Shown here: positions 7,532-15,374 of the stretch, piece by piece | Layout: every line of letters starts with the position of its first letter | Position numbering within the stretch: the stretch's first letter is position 1 | Source of the DNA: Streptomyces sp. MBT65 | Lineage (GTDB): Bacteria; Actinomycetota; Actinomycetes; Streptomycetales; Streptomycetaceae | Assembly (NCBI RefSeq): GCF_016612545.1 | Contig: NZ_JAENRY010000129.1 | Coordinates: forward strand, 1-35,952 | DNA: 35,952 nucleotides | Reading direction: 5' to 3' | Made by a program: the position numbers and the translations under genes | Notes under the pieces: generated by a model | The model's input: only the letters and a program-made list of their open reading frames with translations | What the model was told of the DNA's origin: nothing | The model's database searches: none

Positions 7532-8598
7532 CCTTTCCGTAGCCGCGGATCGAGGACCGTGTACAGCAGGTCCACCGCGTGGTTGACCAGGGTGAAGAGG
7601 AGGGCGATGGCGAGGGCGGCGCCCTGCACGACGGGGTAGTCGCGTTGCAGGACGCCCTGCACGAGCAGGCGGCCGACACCGGCGTACGAGAAGACCGTCT
7701 CGGTGATCACCGAACCGCCCAGCAGGGAACCGAACTGGAGCCCCAGGACGGTCACGATGGGCAGCCAGGAGTTGCGCAGCACGTGGTGGCGGACCACGAC
7801 GCTCTCGCTGAGGCCCTTCATACGGGCGGTCCGTACGAAGTCGTCGTCGAGGACCTCCAGCACCGAGGCGCGCACGATGCGGGTGATGAACCCGGCCATC
7901 GACAGCGCCAACGTGACGGCGGGCAGGATCAGATGCTGGATCCAGGGCCACACCAGCTCGGGCCGGTTCTGCAGGATCGCGTCCAGGAGGACGAAGTTGG
8001 TGGTCGGGTTGTAGTCGAGCGAGCTGGGCAGCCGGCCCAGGACCGGGAGCCAGCGCAGCCACACGCCGAACACGACGATGCCGAGCACACCGAGCGCGAA
8101 CCACGGCAGCGAGAAGCTGACCGTGGCGACGGCCCGGGTCGAGTGGTCGATCCAACTCCCCTTGCGCAGCGCGGCGACGACCCCGGTGACGACACCGAGC
8201 AGCACCGCGATCGTCATCGCCGCGAGCGTCAGCTCGATGGTGGCGGGGAGCGCGTCACCGAGGAGACCCAGGACGCTGTTGGAGCCGTAGAACGAGGTGC
8301 CGAGCCGTAGGTGCACCAAGTCGTTGAGGAAGCTGCCGTATTGGGCGAGGAGCGGTCGGTCGAGGCCGAGTGCCTTGTTGACGCGGTCCTCGTTGGCGGC
8401 GAGTTGGGCGGCGGAGAGGTTGTTGCCGCCGGCCGCGAGCGAGGTTGCCGGTGAGCCGGGGAGCAGACGCATCGCGAGGAACACCAGGCTGGCCAGCGCG
8501 AACAGCACGACGGGGATCAGCGCGAGCCGTCGTAGGACCAACAAGGCTGTTCCCGTTGCCCACTTGGGGGTGCGGACGGGGAGGAGTGCGGTGGTCAC
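7528..8598 (-). CDS. ABC transporter permease (DppB/OppB-like)
   Basis: A 356-residue integral membrane permease. It has an N-terminal hydrophobic helix (ALIPVVLFALASLVFLAMRL), the LGLDRPLLAQYGSFL periplasmic motif found in DppB proteins, and later segments such as LTLAAMTIAVLLGVVTGVVA. The ATPase-coupling loop is DDDFVRTARMKGLSE, the family EAA-like motif. GTG 8598 overlaps the stop of the partner permease as GTGA. In most dpp/opp operons the B permease precedes the C permease; here the C-type gene comes first. An alpha/beta hydrolase gene follows directly with an ATGA overlap. Confidence 0.95.
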   Translation of the reverse strand: MTTALLPVRTPKWATGTALLVLRRLALIPVVLFALASLVFLAMRLLPGSPATSLAAGGNNLSAAQLAANEDRVNKALGLDRPLLAQYGSFLNDLVHLRLGTSFYGSNSVLGLLGDALPATIELTLAAMTIAVLLGVVTGVVAALRKGSWIDHSTRAVATVSFSLPWFALGVLGIVVFGVWLRWLPVLGRLPSSLDYNPTTNFVLLDAILQNRPELVWPWIQHLILPAVTLALSMAGFITRIVRASVLEVLDDDFVRTARMKGLSESVVVRHHVLRNSWLPIVTVLGLQFGSLLGGSVITETVFSYAGVGRLLVQGVLQRDYPVVQGAALAIALLFTLVNHAVDLLYTVLDPRLRKG

Positions 8599-9512
8599 GC
8601 GGGCCCCCGTACATCGAGTGCGTCGCGCAGGTCGTCGCCCACGAAGTTGCAGGCGACGACGAACAGCAGCGTGAACGTCGCGGGCAGGACGACCAGTCGG
8701 GGTGCCGTGTAGAGGAACTCCTGGCCCGCCTGGACCATGTAGCCCCAGTCGGGCTGCGGGGGCTGGATACCGAGGCCGAGGTAGGAGAGGCCGGCGGCGA
8801 AACCGGCCGCGATCGACAGTGTCATGACGACCTGCGCGAGCATCGGCCCGGCGATGTTGGGGAGGAGTTCGCGGGCGAGGATGCGCGGGGTACGGGTGCC
8901 GCCCAACTTGGCGGCGACGACGTAGTCATGGGCCGCCTCACGGGCGGTCAGGGCACGGGCGAGGCGGGCCAGACCGGGCGCGAGGGACACCCCGATGCCG
9001 AAGATCAGACTGACCGTGCCCGGTCCCGCGGCCGCCACGAGGAGGATGACGAGCAGGATGGACGGGAAGGCGAGGGCGAGGTCCACGATCCGCATCAGGA
9101 TCTGCTCCACGACACCGCCGAGGTATCCGGCGAGGAGCCCGATCCCGGTGCCCACGACGGCCGCCAGCGCGGTCGCCGCGAACGCCACGAACAGCAACGG
9201 CCGTGCTCCGTGCACCAGTCGGGCCAGTTCGTCACGGCCCAGGTCGTCCGTGCCGAAGAGATGACCCGCCGAGCCCATCGGCAACAACGCCGAGGAGGTC
9301 TGTCGCAGCGGGTCCGCCTGGACCAGCAGCGGCCCCACGAGGGCCACCAGGACCAGCGCGACCAGGACGAGCCACGACAGCACGGCCGGCCAGGACCGCG
9401 CCAACCGGCGCCCGCGCCATACGGCGAGCACGGTCCGCACGGCCGAGGGGGCAGGGGGCGTCGGAGGCCGTGCGGTCGCCACGGGCGCCGGAGCGGCCGT
9501 CGTCTCAGACAC
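8595..9512 (-). CDS. ABC transporter permease (DppC/OppC-like)
   Basis: A 305-residue membrane permease, second half of the transmembrane channel. The N-terminus is Pro/Ala-rich and cytoplasmic, followed by a hydrophobic helix (VLSWLVLVALVLVALVGPLL). The DppC-type signature HLFGTDDLGRDELARLVHG is clear, as is the coupling loop AHDYVVAAKLGGTRTPRIL. GTG 9512 has GGAGAAAG upstream and overlaps the 3' end of the solute-binding protein gene by 8 nt, so it needs no promoter of its own. Paired with the B-type permease downstream. Confidence 0.95.
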   Translation of the reverse strand: MSETTAAPAPVATARPPTPPAPSAVRTVLAVWRGRRLARSWPAVLSWLVLVALVLVALVGPLLVQADPLRQTSSALLPMGSAGHLFGTDDLGRDELARLVHGARPLLFVAFAATALAAVVGTGIGLLAGYLGGVVEQILMRIVDLALAFPSILLVILLVAAAGPGTVSLIFGIGVSLAPGLARLARALTAREAAHDYVVAAKLGGTRTPRILARELLPNIAGPMLAQVVMTLSIAAGFAAGLSYLGLGIQPPQPDWGYMVQAGQEFLYTAPRLVVLPATFTLLFVVACNFVGDDLRDALDVRGPA

Positions 9513-11160
9513 TGGCTTTCTCCATGTAACAGCGGTGGTTGGCCAGTGCGGCGGTGTTCATGTGCTTCACGTGCGAGCCGCTCACCACGAGGTTGGCGAA
9601 GCAGCCCAGCATCGACAGCACCATGTAGTCCTCGGCCCAACGGCGTTGGATCTTGGTGTAGGCGGCGGTGCGCTGCGCGCCGAGGGGGAGGTTCTTGGCC
9701 GTGTCCAGCTCCGCCTGGAGCGAGGCGGCGTCCTTGAGCGTGTCCATGCCGGTGATCGTCGCGCCGTAGAGACCGGTGGGGCTGGCCATGGCGCCGACCA
9801 TGTCGTTGGCGTCCGGGACGTAGGTGTTGCGCTCCCAGATCATCAGGTCGTGGTAGTCGTCCTTGCCGTCGAGGAGCCGGGTGAAGTAGGTGGCCGGGTC
9901 GACGGAGGTGGTGACCACCTTGAAGCCGACGTCGGTGAGGTTCTGGGCGACGATCTGCGCGGCCTTCGGGTGCCAGGAGTCGCTCGCCGCCATGAGCCGG
10001 ATGCGCCGGCCGCCGGCACCGGCCTCGGCGAGGAGTTGCTTCGCCTTGGCGGTGTCCTGGGTGCTCAGGTCGGCGAGGCCCGTGTCGTAGCCGCTCTGCG
10101 CGGGCGGTATCGCGTAGCCCTCGGGCAGCGCGCCGACGCCGTAGAAGGCCTGATCCAGAATGGACTTGCGGTCTATCGCGAGGTTGATGGCCTGACGGAC
10201 CTTGAGCTCGGGGACCCGGCGGGCGTCGATCATCAGGATCGCGTTGGCGTTGTACGGCGTCTTGTAGACCGTCACCGAGTCGTCCTTGCGGAGCTGGGCG
10301 GCGGCCGAGTACGGGGTGAACTGGGTGGCCGAGATGTCGCCGCTGAGCAGCGAACTGACGATCGTCGAGGGGTCCTGGACCTGGCGCAGCACCAGCCGGT
10401 CGACGGGTGGTCTGCCGAGCCGGAAGTCGTCGAAGGCCGTCAGGGTGATCGACTGGCCGGAGGTGGCGGCGGAGAAGGCGAAGGGGCCGGTGCCGACGAG
10501 GTGCTTCCCGATGTCCGCGCCGTACTTCTTCAGCGCGGCCGCGGAGATGATGCGGCCGCCGATGTCGGAGAGCTGACCGAGGGTCGTCCGGTCCGGCTTC
10601 TTGAGGACCATCTTGACGGTGAGGTCGTCCGGCGCGGTCAGCGAGGCGACGTTCGCGCCGAGGTCGGACAGCGGGCGGGTGGCGCCCTTGGGCAGCGTCT
10701 TGTCCTTCTCGTCGAACTGCCGCCCCAGGCTGGCCAGTACGTCCGCCGAGGTCAGCGTGGTGCCGTCGTGGAACTTGACGCCCTCGCGCAGGGCGAAGGT
10801 GTAGGTGAGCTGGTCGTCCGAGATCGTCCAGCTCTTGGCCAGGTCGGGGGTGGGCTCGTTGGTCTCGAAAGAGATGAAGGTCAGGCCCCGGCAGATGCAG
10901 TCGACGGCCATCCAGTCGCCCAACGAGGTGTAGAACGACGGGTCGTTGACCGCGCTGGTCGCGTCGATGGCCAGGGTCAGCGTGCCGCCCTTGCTGCTTC
11001 CCTTGGCGTCGTCGGCCGCCGCACCACAGGCGCTGAGCAGGGCGGGGAGCCCGAAGCCGACACCCACGCCGAGGAGTCCCGCGCCCCGGAGCATGGTGCG
11101 GCGCGACGCCGTCGACGGGGCGGAACCGGGTGAGGACGATCCAGCTGACTGGTCCGGCAT
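9505..11160 (-). CDS. ABC transporter solute-binding lipoprotein (SBP family 5)
   Basis: A 551-residue extracytoplasmic substrate-binding protein of the peptide/nickel/opine class. The N-terminus carries a twin-arginine-like signal (SRRTMLRG plus a hydrophobic stretch) ending in the lipobox LLSAC, so it is probably Tat-exported and lipid-anchored. Family landmarks include LREGVKFHDGTTLTSADV and LVGTGPFAF. ATG 11160 follows AAGGAGG and is the first gene of the operon; an ATG at 11241 would read through the promoter. It defines the specificity of the importer; family 5 proteins bind peptides, opines, nickel chelates, sugars and other solutes, and no specific ligand can be read from the sequence. 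Transcription probably starts from the GGATCC-flanked promoter just upstream. Confidence 0.95.
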   Translation of the reverse strand: MPDQSAGSSSPGSAPSTASRRTMLRGAGLLGVGVGFGLPALLSACGAAADDAKGSSKGGTLTLAIDATSAVNDPSFYTSLGDWMAVDCICRGLTFISFETNEPTPDLAKSWTISDDQLTYTFALREGVKFHDGTTLTSADVLASLGRQFDEKDKTLPKGATRPLSDLGANVASLTAPDDLTVKMVLKKPDRTTLGQLSDIGGRIISAAALKKYGADIGKHLVGTGPFAFSAATSGQSITLTAFDDFRLGRPPVDRLVLRQVQDPSTIVSSLLSGDISATQFTPYSAAAQLRKDDSVTVYKTPYNANAILMIDARRVPELKVRQAINLAIDRKSILDQAFYGVGALPEGYAIPPAQSGYDTGLADLSTQDTAKAKQLLAEAGAGGRRIRLMAASDSWHPKAAQIVAQNLTDVGFKVVTTSVDPATYFTRLLDGKDDYHDLMIWERNTYVPDANDMVGAMASPTGLYGATITGMDTLKDAASLQAELDTAKNLPLGAQRTAAYTKIQRRWAEDYMVLSMLGCFANLVVSGSHVKHMNTAALANHRCYMEKASV

Positions 11161-11180
11161 GTGGGCCTCCTTGGGTACCG

Positions 11181-11222
11181 ATCCTCTGGTGTTGGATCTC
11201 AAAGTGTCAAGATTGGATCCAA
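11181..11222 (-). promoter_or_regulatory. promoter with paired GGATC(C) operator boxes ahead of the transport operon
   Basis: On the minus strand a -35 box TTGACA (11205-11210) is followed after 18 nt by GAGGAT (11181-11186). A perfect 10-bp palindrome TTGGATCCAA (11213-11222) lies just upstream of the -35, and a second copy, TTGAGATCCAA (11192-11202), lies in the spacer; the centres are 21 bp apart, two helical turns. The leader to the ATG at 11160 would be short, but AAGGAGG (11166-11172) still fits. The arrangement implies a dimeric repressor or activator bound to one DNA face. The same layout recurs at 12241-12282. Confidence 0.6.
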
Positions 11223-11287
11223 AATCATGTTCACGGGCCACAGGCCATCTCTCGTGTCCCGGGTGTTAAAGGCGTGTGAACCGAGTT

Positions 11288-11303
11288 GTCGGAGCGATCC
11301 GAC
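11288..11303. terminator. small hairpin after the metallo-hydrolase gene
   Basis: GTCGGA-GCGA-TCCGAC is a perfect 6-bp stem closed by a GNRA-type tetraloop, 10 nt past the stop of the metallo-beta-lactamase-fold gene. It is short and has no U-tract, so it is only a weak candidate for ending that transcript before the transport-operon promoter. Confidence 0.35.
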
Positions 11304-11312
11304 GTGAACCGG

Positions 11313-12119
11313 CTAGACGCCCGGCGCGTCTGTGCGGCGCATCAACTCCGGCCAGACGACAGGGTCATGACCGGGGATGAGCTCGTAACCGCGTTCCGCG
11401 GCGATGCTCTTGAGACGGCGGATGGGCTCCACCGTGCGCTCCGGGTCGACACCGATCGAGGCGCCGATCGGGAGCTCGTGCTCGATGTTCTCGGTGAGGT
11501 CGGCGGCGTCGAAGGCGAACACGAAACCGCCGCCGTCCGCGAGGTCGACGACGAAACTCTGGTGCCCGGGGGTGTGCCCGGCCGTCAGCACGGCGGTGAC
11601 ACCGGGGGCGATCTCCACGTCCCCGTCGGCCTGTCGCCAGTCGATGCGCGGGTCGTCGAAGTCGACGCGGAAGATGGAGTGCCGCTCGACCTCCGGCTGC
11701 CCGGAGAGGCCGTAGGAGAGTTCCTCGCGCTGTACGTGCACCGGCACCCGGCCCGCGAAGTGCTTGAGCCCGCCCGCGTGGTCGGCGTGCAGATGACTCA
11801 TGGCCACCGCGTGGATCGCGTCCATCGGGATACCGGCCGAGTCGAGGGCCTCTTCCAGGGGCTCGCCGGGACCGGGCAGGATCGGCCGGTAGTTGGGGGA
11901 GCCGTAGAAGCGGCGGCGCAGGGCCGGGTCGCGGATCAGCGCGGTGTTGAAGCCGGTGTCGAGCAGGAGCCAGCCGCCGTCGCACTCCAGGAGGACGGCC
12001 GGTACGGGTTCACGCAGGCGTTCCTCGTACGGGGCGCCGTGCACGGAGACGGACTTGGGGAGTTCCTCCCAGCCCAGCAGCAGGGGCACGATCCTGCGTA
12101 CACCGTGGCGTGGTGTCAT
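11313..12119 (-). CDS. metallo-beta-lactamase-fold hydrolase, AHL-lactonase-like
   Basis: A 268-residue MBL-fold enzyme. The zinc motif is SHLHADHAGG (H109, H111, D113, H114), followed by GHTPGHQSF, a bridging aspartate in FAFDAADL and a final histidine in IPGHDPVVW. This set and the length match the N-acyl-homoserine-lactone lactonase branch (AttM/AiiA type) better than glyoxalase II or beta-lactamases. It would open lactone or similar rings in the cytoplasm; no signal peptide is seen. The start at ATG 12119 has no good ribosome-binding site, but a possible 10-codon ORF ends across it as TGATG-type overlap. It has its own promoter (12241-12282), which resembles that of the transport operon downstream, so the two are probably co-regulated. 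Lactonase activity on signalling molecules is one option; processing of the operon's substrate is the other. Confidence 0.85.
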   Translation of the reverse strand: MTPRHGVRRIVPLLLGWEELPKSVSVHGAPYEERLREPVPAVLLECDGGWLLLDTGFNTALIRDPALRRRFYGSPNYRPILPGPGEPLEEALDSAGIPMDAIHAVAMSHLHADHAGGLKHFAGRVPVHVQREELSYGLSGQPEVERHSIFRVDFDDPRIDWRQADGDVEIAPGVTAVLTAGHTPGHQSFVVDLADGGGFVFAFDAADLTENIEHELPIGASIGVDPERTVEPIRRLKSIAAERGYELIPGHDPVVWPELMRRTDAPGV

Positions 12120-12148
12120 GAGGGCTGCGGGTGGTGCGGCAGGTGCAT
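12116..12148 (-). CDS. possible 10-codon leader peptide MHLPHHPQPS
   Basis: An ATG at 12148 opens a 10-codon frame rich in histidine and proline whose TGA overlaps the ATG of the metallo-hydrolase as ATGA. The main gene lacks a Shine-Dalgarno sequence, so re-initiation from this short frame would explain how it is translated. The leader's own ribosome site is weak (only GGA about 8 nt upstream), so it may be chance. Confidence 0.25.
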   Translation of the reverse strand: MHLPHHPQPS

Positions 12149-12240
12149 GGGTGTGATCCGTTCAGGGAGCGCGGGTCTTCAGGTACAGGTGTCGGGTCCA
12201 GGGGTCGGTCCGGGGGATCGGTGGTGGGTGTCGACAGACG

Positions 12241-12282
12241 GTATCGACACTGGGGATCCACACTTTAAGTATGTGGATCCAA
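12241..12282 (-). promoter_or_regulatory. paired GGATCC operator and promoter of the metallo-hydrolase gene
   Basis: GGATCCACA (12254-12262) and TGTGGATCC (12272-12280) form a perfect 9-bp inverted repeat with a 9-nt spacer, and the two GGATCC cores are 21 bp apart. On the minus strand TTGGATCC begins at 12282; 36 nt further on lies CGATAC (12241-12246), the same offset at which the transport-operon promoter has its -10 hexamer. The -35 equivalent (ACTTAA, 12265-12270) is poor, which may mean an activated promoter. Confidence 0.55.
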
Positions 12283-12293
12283 AGGGCGGTTGC

Positions 12294-12320
12294 GGGGAGG
12301 TGAACAAGTTCTCTCTCCCC
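12294..12320. terminator. weak hairpin after the PNPOx/reductase fusion gene
   Basis: GGGGAG (12294-12299) and CTCCCC (12315-12320) pair around a 15-nt loop, 17 nt beyond the stop of the fusion gene. Short stem, long loop and no U-run make this a low-grade terminator candidate. Confidence 0.25.
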
Positions 12321-12336
12321 TGGGCGACGTGCGCGG

Positions 12337-14541
12337 TCACGGGTCGGTGATGTCGAGGGTGACCTTGGACAGTGGGCAGCTCACGCACGCCAGCACGTAG
12401 CCGTCGGCCTTCTGTTGCGGGGTGAGGCAGTTGGGCTCGTTCCGCGTGACCTCTCCGCCGCGCAGCAGCACCATGCAGTCGCCGCAGTTCCCGACCGTGC
12501 AGGAGTACGGCATCGGCAGCCCCGCCGCGAGTCCCGCGTCGAGCAGGGTCTGGCCGGGCTCGACGACCACCGTGCCGACGAGGCGCCCATCCTCTTCGAC
12601 GACCATCTCCTGCGGCACCGTGCCCACGGTCCCGGTGTCCGCTCCGCTGGTGTAGCGCTCCTGGTGGACCCGTTCGTCCGGGACTCCCAGCCCGGTCAGG
12701 ACGTCCTGGACGGCGTCCATCAGCGGTACGGGACCGCAGGTGTAGTAGTGGGCGCCCGGCGCGGGGGACAGACCGGTGATCCAGCGCCGTACGCCGTCCG
12801 CGTCGAGGCGCCCGTCCCGGTGGGTCAGGACGTGGGTGACCGACAGCCGGCCGGGGTGCTCCTTCGCCAACCGGGTCAACTCCTCGGCGAAGATGGTCTC
12901 TTCGGTGCTGTGGCTGCTGTAGAGCAGCGCGATCCGGTCGCGGCCCGACGCGACGGCGAGCCGGGCGCGGATCATGCTCATCATCGGTGTCACGCCGCTG
13001 CCCGCCGCGACGAGCACGATCTCGTCGGGGGGCTGTGGCTCGGCGTGGAAGGACCCCGACGGGCCGCGCACCGCGATGCGGTCACCGCCCTGGAAGCTCT
13101 CGTGCACATGGGTGGAGAACCGGCCGCCCTCGACGCGCTTGACGGTGACCTCCAGCCGGGGCGAACCGGGTGCCGACGACGCCGAGTAGGCCCGCCGCAC
13201 CGGGCGTCCGTCGATGTCGGCGACCAGGGTGAAGAACTGGCCGGGGCGGAAGTCGAACGGTCCCGGGTTCTCGCCCACGTCCTCCAGCACGAGGGTGACC
13301 GCGCTCGGAGTCTCGGCGCGCACCTCGGCGACGCGCACCTCCCGCAGGGGGTCCTCCGTGCGTCGACCGGTGACCGGAGGACGCCCGGTGTCGGCGGGGC
13401 GGCGGCGCGGGAAGCGCCGGTGCCGGCCGCCCGTGCCGGGCTCGTCGTCCTCGTAGCCCTCCTTCCGGAGTCCGGAACGGTAGAGGTGGTTCAGCACCAG
13501 CCGCAGCAGCCGGGTCATCCCCGGGATCGTTCCGATGGCCTTCAGCAGGAACGTGGGCGGACCGCCTTCGGCTTCGGCCGAACCGGCGGCGAGGTGCTGT
13601 CCCCCCAGCGCCATCAGGTCGGGCACCGTGCCTCGCGCGAGGTGGGCGCCGGGGGTCCACAGCCGTGAGCGGGCCACGGCGTGGTTGCCGGTCACCTCGG
13701 CGTGCTCGACGTCGATGAGCAGCGCCAGGTGCGGGGGCATCCCGCGCAGGGCCATCGTCTCCAGCAGCGCGGGATCGTCGGTGATCGCGCCACGGCCACG
13801 GACGTGCAGCACACCGCTGCGGCCGGGCACGAGCGCGGCGAACGAGAGCCGGTCGTCCCGCAGCAGGTTGTGCAGCGTGTCCGCGCGCTTGTTGCCCTTC
13901 CGGTCCGGGACGACGAGCGTGCGGCCGTCCAGGACGTGCGCCACCGCCTGCCGGTCCCCGCGCGGACTCGTGTCGCTGCCGCCGGAGCCGTCCCAGGTGG
14001 ACAGGGCGAGGAAGGGGGCGGCGGCCAGGAACTCCACGACACCGGGTCGGCACAGGGGCCCGTCTCCGGCTGTCTCGGCGACCGGCTGCGAAGGGACGGG
14101 CGGCTGCCACAGGCGGGACCGGAGGACGGCCTGTGCGCAGTGGATGTACGCCTCCTGGACGTCGACGGTGGTCTCCGCGCCCTTGCGTGCGGCCACCGAG
14201 CCGTTGACGCGCAGGAGTTCCCCGACGCCCGGCAGGAGGAAGAAGAACGAGACCGGACCGTGCGGGGCGGCGGGCCCGGGCAGCGAGAAGGAGAGGCGCG
14301 TGGGTGAGTGGACGCGGGCGAACCCCGGTGTGCCGCCGATGAAGGTCGTCCTGCTGGTGCCGTCGGCGTCGCGGTAGCCGACCGCCGCGATCGGGCACCG
14401 GGCGAGGACGGTCCGGCAGCCCTCGTCGAGGGCGCTGATCTGCTTGAGCATGATCGCCGCCGCGGGGCGGCCGACCGTCGCCTCGACCTCGGCCTCCGTC
14501 GTCAGTCGACGCAGGGCGCTGAACGGGTTCGCTTGCCGCAC
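12337..14541 (-). CDS. PNPOx-like / FNR reductase / 2Fe-2S ferredoxin fusion protein
   Basis: A 734-residue flavo-iron-sulfur protein. Residues about 35-155 and 165-300 look like two split-barrel (pyridoxamine-phosphate-oxidase-like) domains, for example CPIAAVGYRDADGTSRTTFI and the second copy FLALSTWDGSGGSDTSPRGD. After a basic, Arg/Pro-rich linker comes an FNR-type module (about 395-640) with the flavin motif RRAYSASSAPG and the nucleotide motif AAGSGVTPMMSMI. The C-terminal ferredoxin domain has cysteines spaced C-x4-C-x2-C in YSCTVGNCGDCMV, with a fourth in LACVSC. Electrons would pass NAD(P)H to FAD to 2Fe-2S, presumably to or from the flavin-binding split barrels. GTG 14541 has GAGAGGA ahead. 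It is divergent from a TetR regulator across a 139-nt palindrome-bearing gap, so it is the likely target. The acceptor is unknown. Confidence 0.9.
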   Translation of the reverse strand: MRQANPFSALRRLTTEAEVEATVGRPAAAIMLKQISALDEGCRTVLARCPIAAVGYRDADGTSRTTFIGGTPGFARVHSPTRLSFSLPGPAAPHGPVSFFFLLPGVGELLRVNGSVAARKGAETTVDVQEAYIHCAQAVLRSRLWQPPVPSQPVAETAGDGPLCRPGVVEFLAAAPFLALSTWDGSGGSDTSPRGDRQAVAHVLDGRTLVVPDRKGNKRADTLHNLLRDDRLSFAALVPGRSGVLHVRGRGAITDDPALLETMALRGMPPHLALLIDVEHAEVTGNHAVARSRLWTPGAHLARGTVPDLMALGGQHLAAGSAEAEGGPPTFLLKAIGTIPGMTRLLRLVLNHLYRSGLRKEGYEDDEPGTGGRHRRFPRRRPADTGRPPVTGRRTEDPLREVRVAEVRAETPSAVTLVLEDVGENPGPFDFRPGQFFTLVADIDGRPVRRAYSASSAPGSPRLEVTVKRVEGGRFSTHVHESFQGGDRIAVRGPSGSFHAEPQPPDEIVLVAAGSGVTPMMSMIRARLAVASGRDRIALLYSSHSTEETIFAEELTRLAKEHPGRLSVTHVLTHRDGRLDADGVRRWITGLSPAPGAHYYTCGPVPLMDAVQDVLTGLGVPDERVHQERYTSGADTGTVGTVPQEMVVEEDGRLVGTVVVEPGQTLLDAGLAAGLPMPYSCTVGNCGDCMVLLRGGEVTRNEPNCLTPQQKADGYVLACVSCPLSKVTLDITDP

Positions 14542-14612
14542 GGGGATTCCTCTCGGACGGAGCCCGAGCGGCCCGGACCGCGATCGGCCATGGCCTTGTT
14601 CTCGCAGCTCAT

Positions 14613-14636
14613 GGCTATATTGTGAGCAATAGCTCA
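14613..14636. promoter_or_regulatory. overlapping palindromes in the TetR/fusion-gene divergent region
   Basis: TATTG-TGAG-CAATA (14618-14631) and TGAGC-AATA-GCTCA (14623-14636) are two overlapping perfect inverted repeats, within GGCTATATTG. This is the only A/T-rich patch in the 139-nt gap between the GTG at 14541 and the ATG at 14681. Palindromes of this size between a TetR gene and its divergent neighbour are usual regulator-binding sites; I infer autoregulation and control of the redox fusion. Confidence 0.5.
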
Positions 14637-14680
14637 GCTCCTTGGCTACTCGCTTTTCGCGCCCCCAGGAGGCCTCCCGG

Positions 14681-15301
14681 ATGCCGTCTGCCGACGACCG
14701 TCTTCAACCACGTCGCAAGCCTCGCCAGGTGCGCGCGGAGCTCACCCGCGAGCGCATCCTCACCGCCGCTGCTCACGTTTTCGCCGAGTACGGCTATGCG
14801 GCCGGCACCACCAACCGCATCGCCGAACGCGCCCGCGTCTCGATCGGCTCGCTGTACCAGTACTTCCCGAACAAGGACGCCGTCCTCGCCGCGTTGCTGG
14901 TCCGGCACATCGACCGCGGTATCTGGACGGAGGCCGACCAGCTCGACCTGTCTCCCGGCACGCTGGAGGCGACCGTGCGGGCGCTGGTCCGCGACGCGAT
15001 CGACAACCACCGCGACGATCCGCAGCTGCTGCGGATCATGATGGAAGAGGCACCGGTCTCGCGGGAACTGCGCGACACGGTCGAGCGGCACGGAAAGGTG
15101 CGCGTCGGTCAGGTGCGTGACCTCCTCGCCCGGCACCCCGACGTACACGTGCAACACCTCGACACCGCGGCCGAGTTGATCGTGTTCACCGTGGAGATCA
15201 ACATCCACAAGCTCATGGCGGACCCGCGGGCCATCCCGGTCGAGACGTTCGAGACGGAGCTGGTGGACATGGTCACCCGCTATCTGCGCGGCGACCGGTA
15301 G
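14681..15301 (+). CDS. TetR/AcrR-family transcriptional regulator
   Basis: A 206-residue regulator. The N-terminal helix-turn-helix is typical: ILTAAAHVFAEYGYAAGTTN, then IAERARVSIGSLYQYFPNKD (about residues 22-65). The remaining helical domain would bind a small ligand and dimerise; it resembles the branch with a C-terminal TetR_C domain. ATG 14681 has AGGAGG 8 nt upstream; a TTG at 14642 in frame has no ribosome site and lies on the operator. It diverges from the PNPOx/reductase fusion and lies 186 nt upstream of the UvrA-like gene in the same orientation. It probably represses the fusion gene and itself; control of the UvrA-like gene is possible but not shown. Confidence 0.92.
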   Translation: MPSADDRLQPRRKPRQVRAELTRERILTAAAHVFAEYGYAAGTTNRIAERARVSIGSLYQYFPNKDAVLAALLVRHIDRGIWTEADQLDLSPGTLEATVRALVRDAIDNHRDDPQLLRIMMEEAPVSRELRDTVERHGKVRVGQVRDLLARHPDVHVQHLDTAAELIVFTVEINIHKLMADPRAIPVETFETELVDMVTRYLRGDR

Positions 15302-15374
15302 GCGGGTCGGGTGCCCGTTCCGGTCAGGATTCGAGAAGCGCGAGGCCCCACGGTGCCCCTAGCGTGACTGCCAG

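Noticed and set aside
14642..14680. TTG 14642 as start of the TetR gene
   Set aside because: It has no Shine-Dalgarno sequence and borders the operator; ATG 14681 has AGGAGG at 8 nt.
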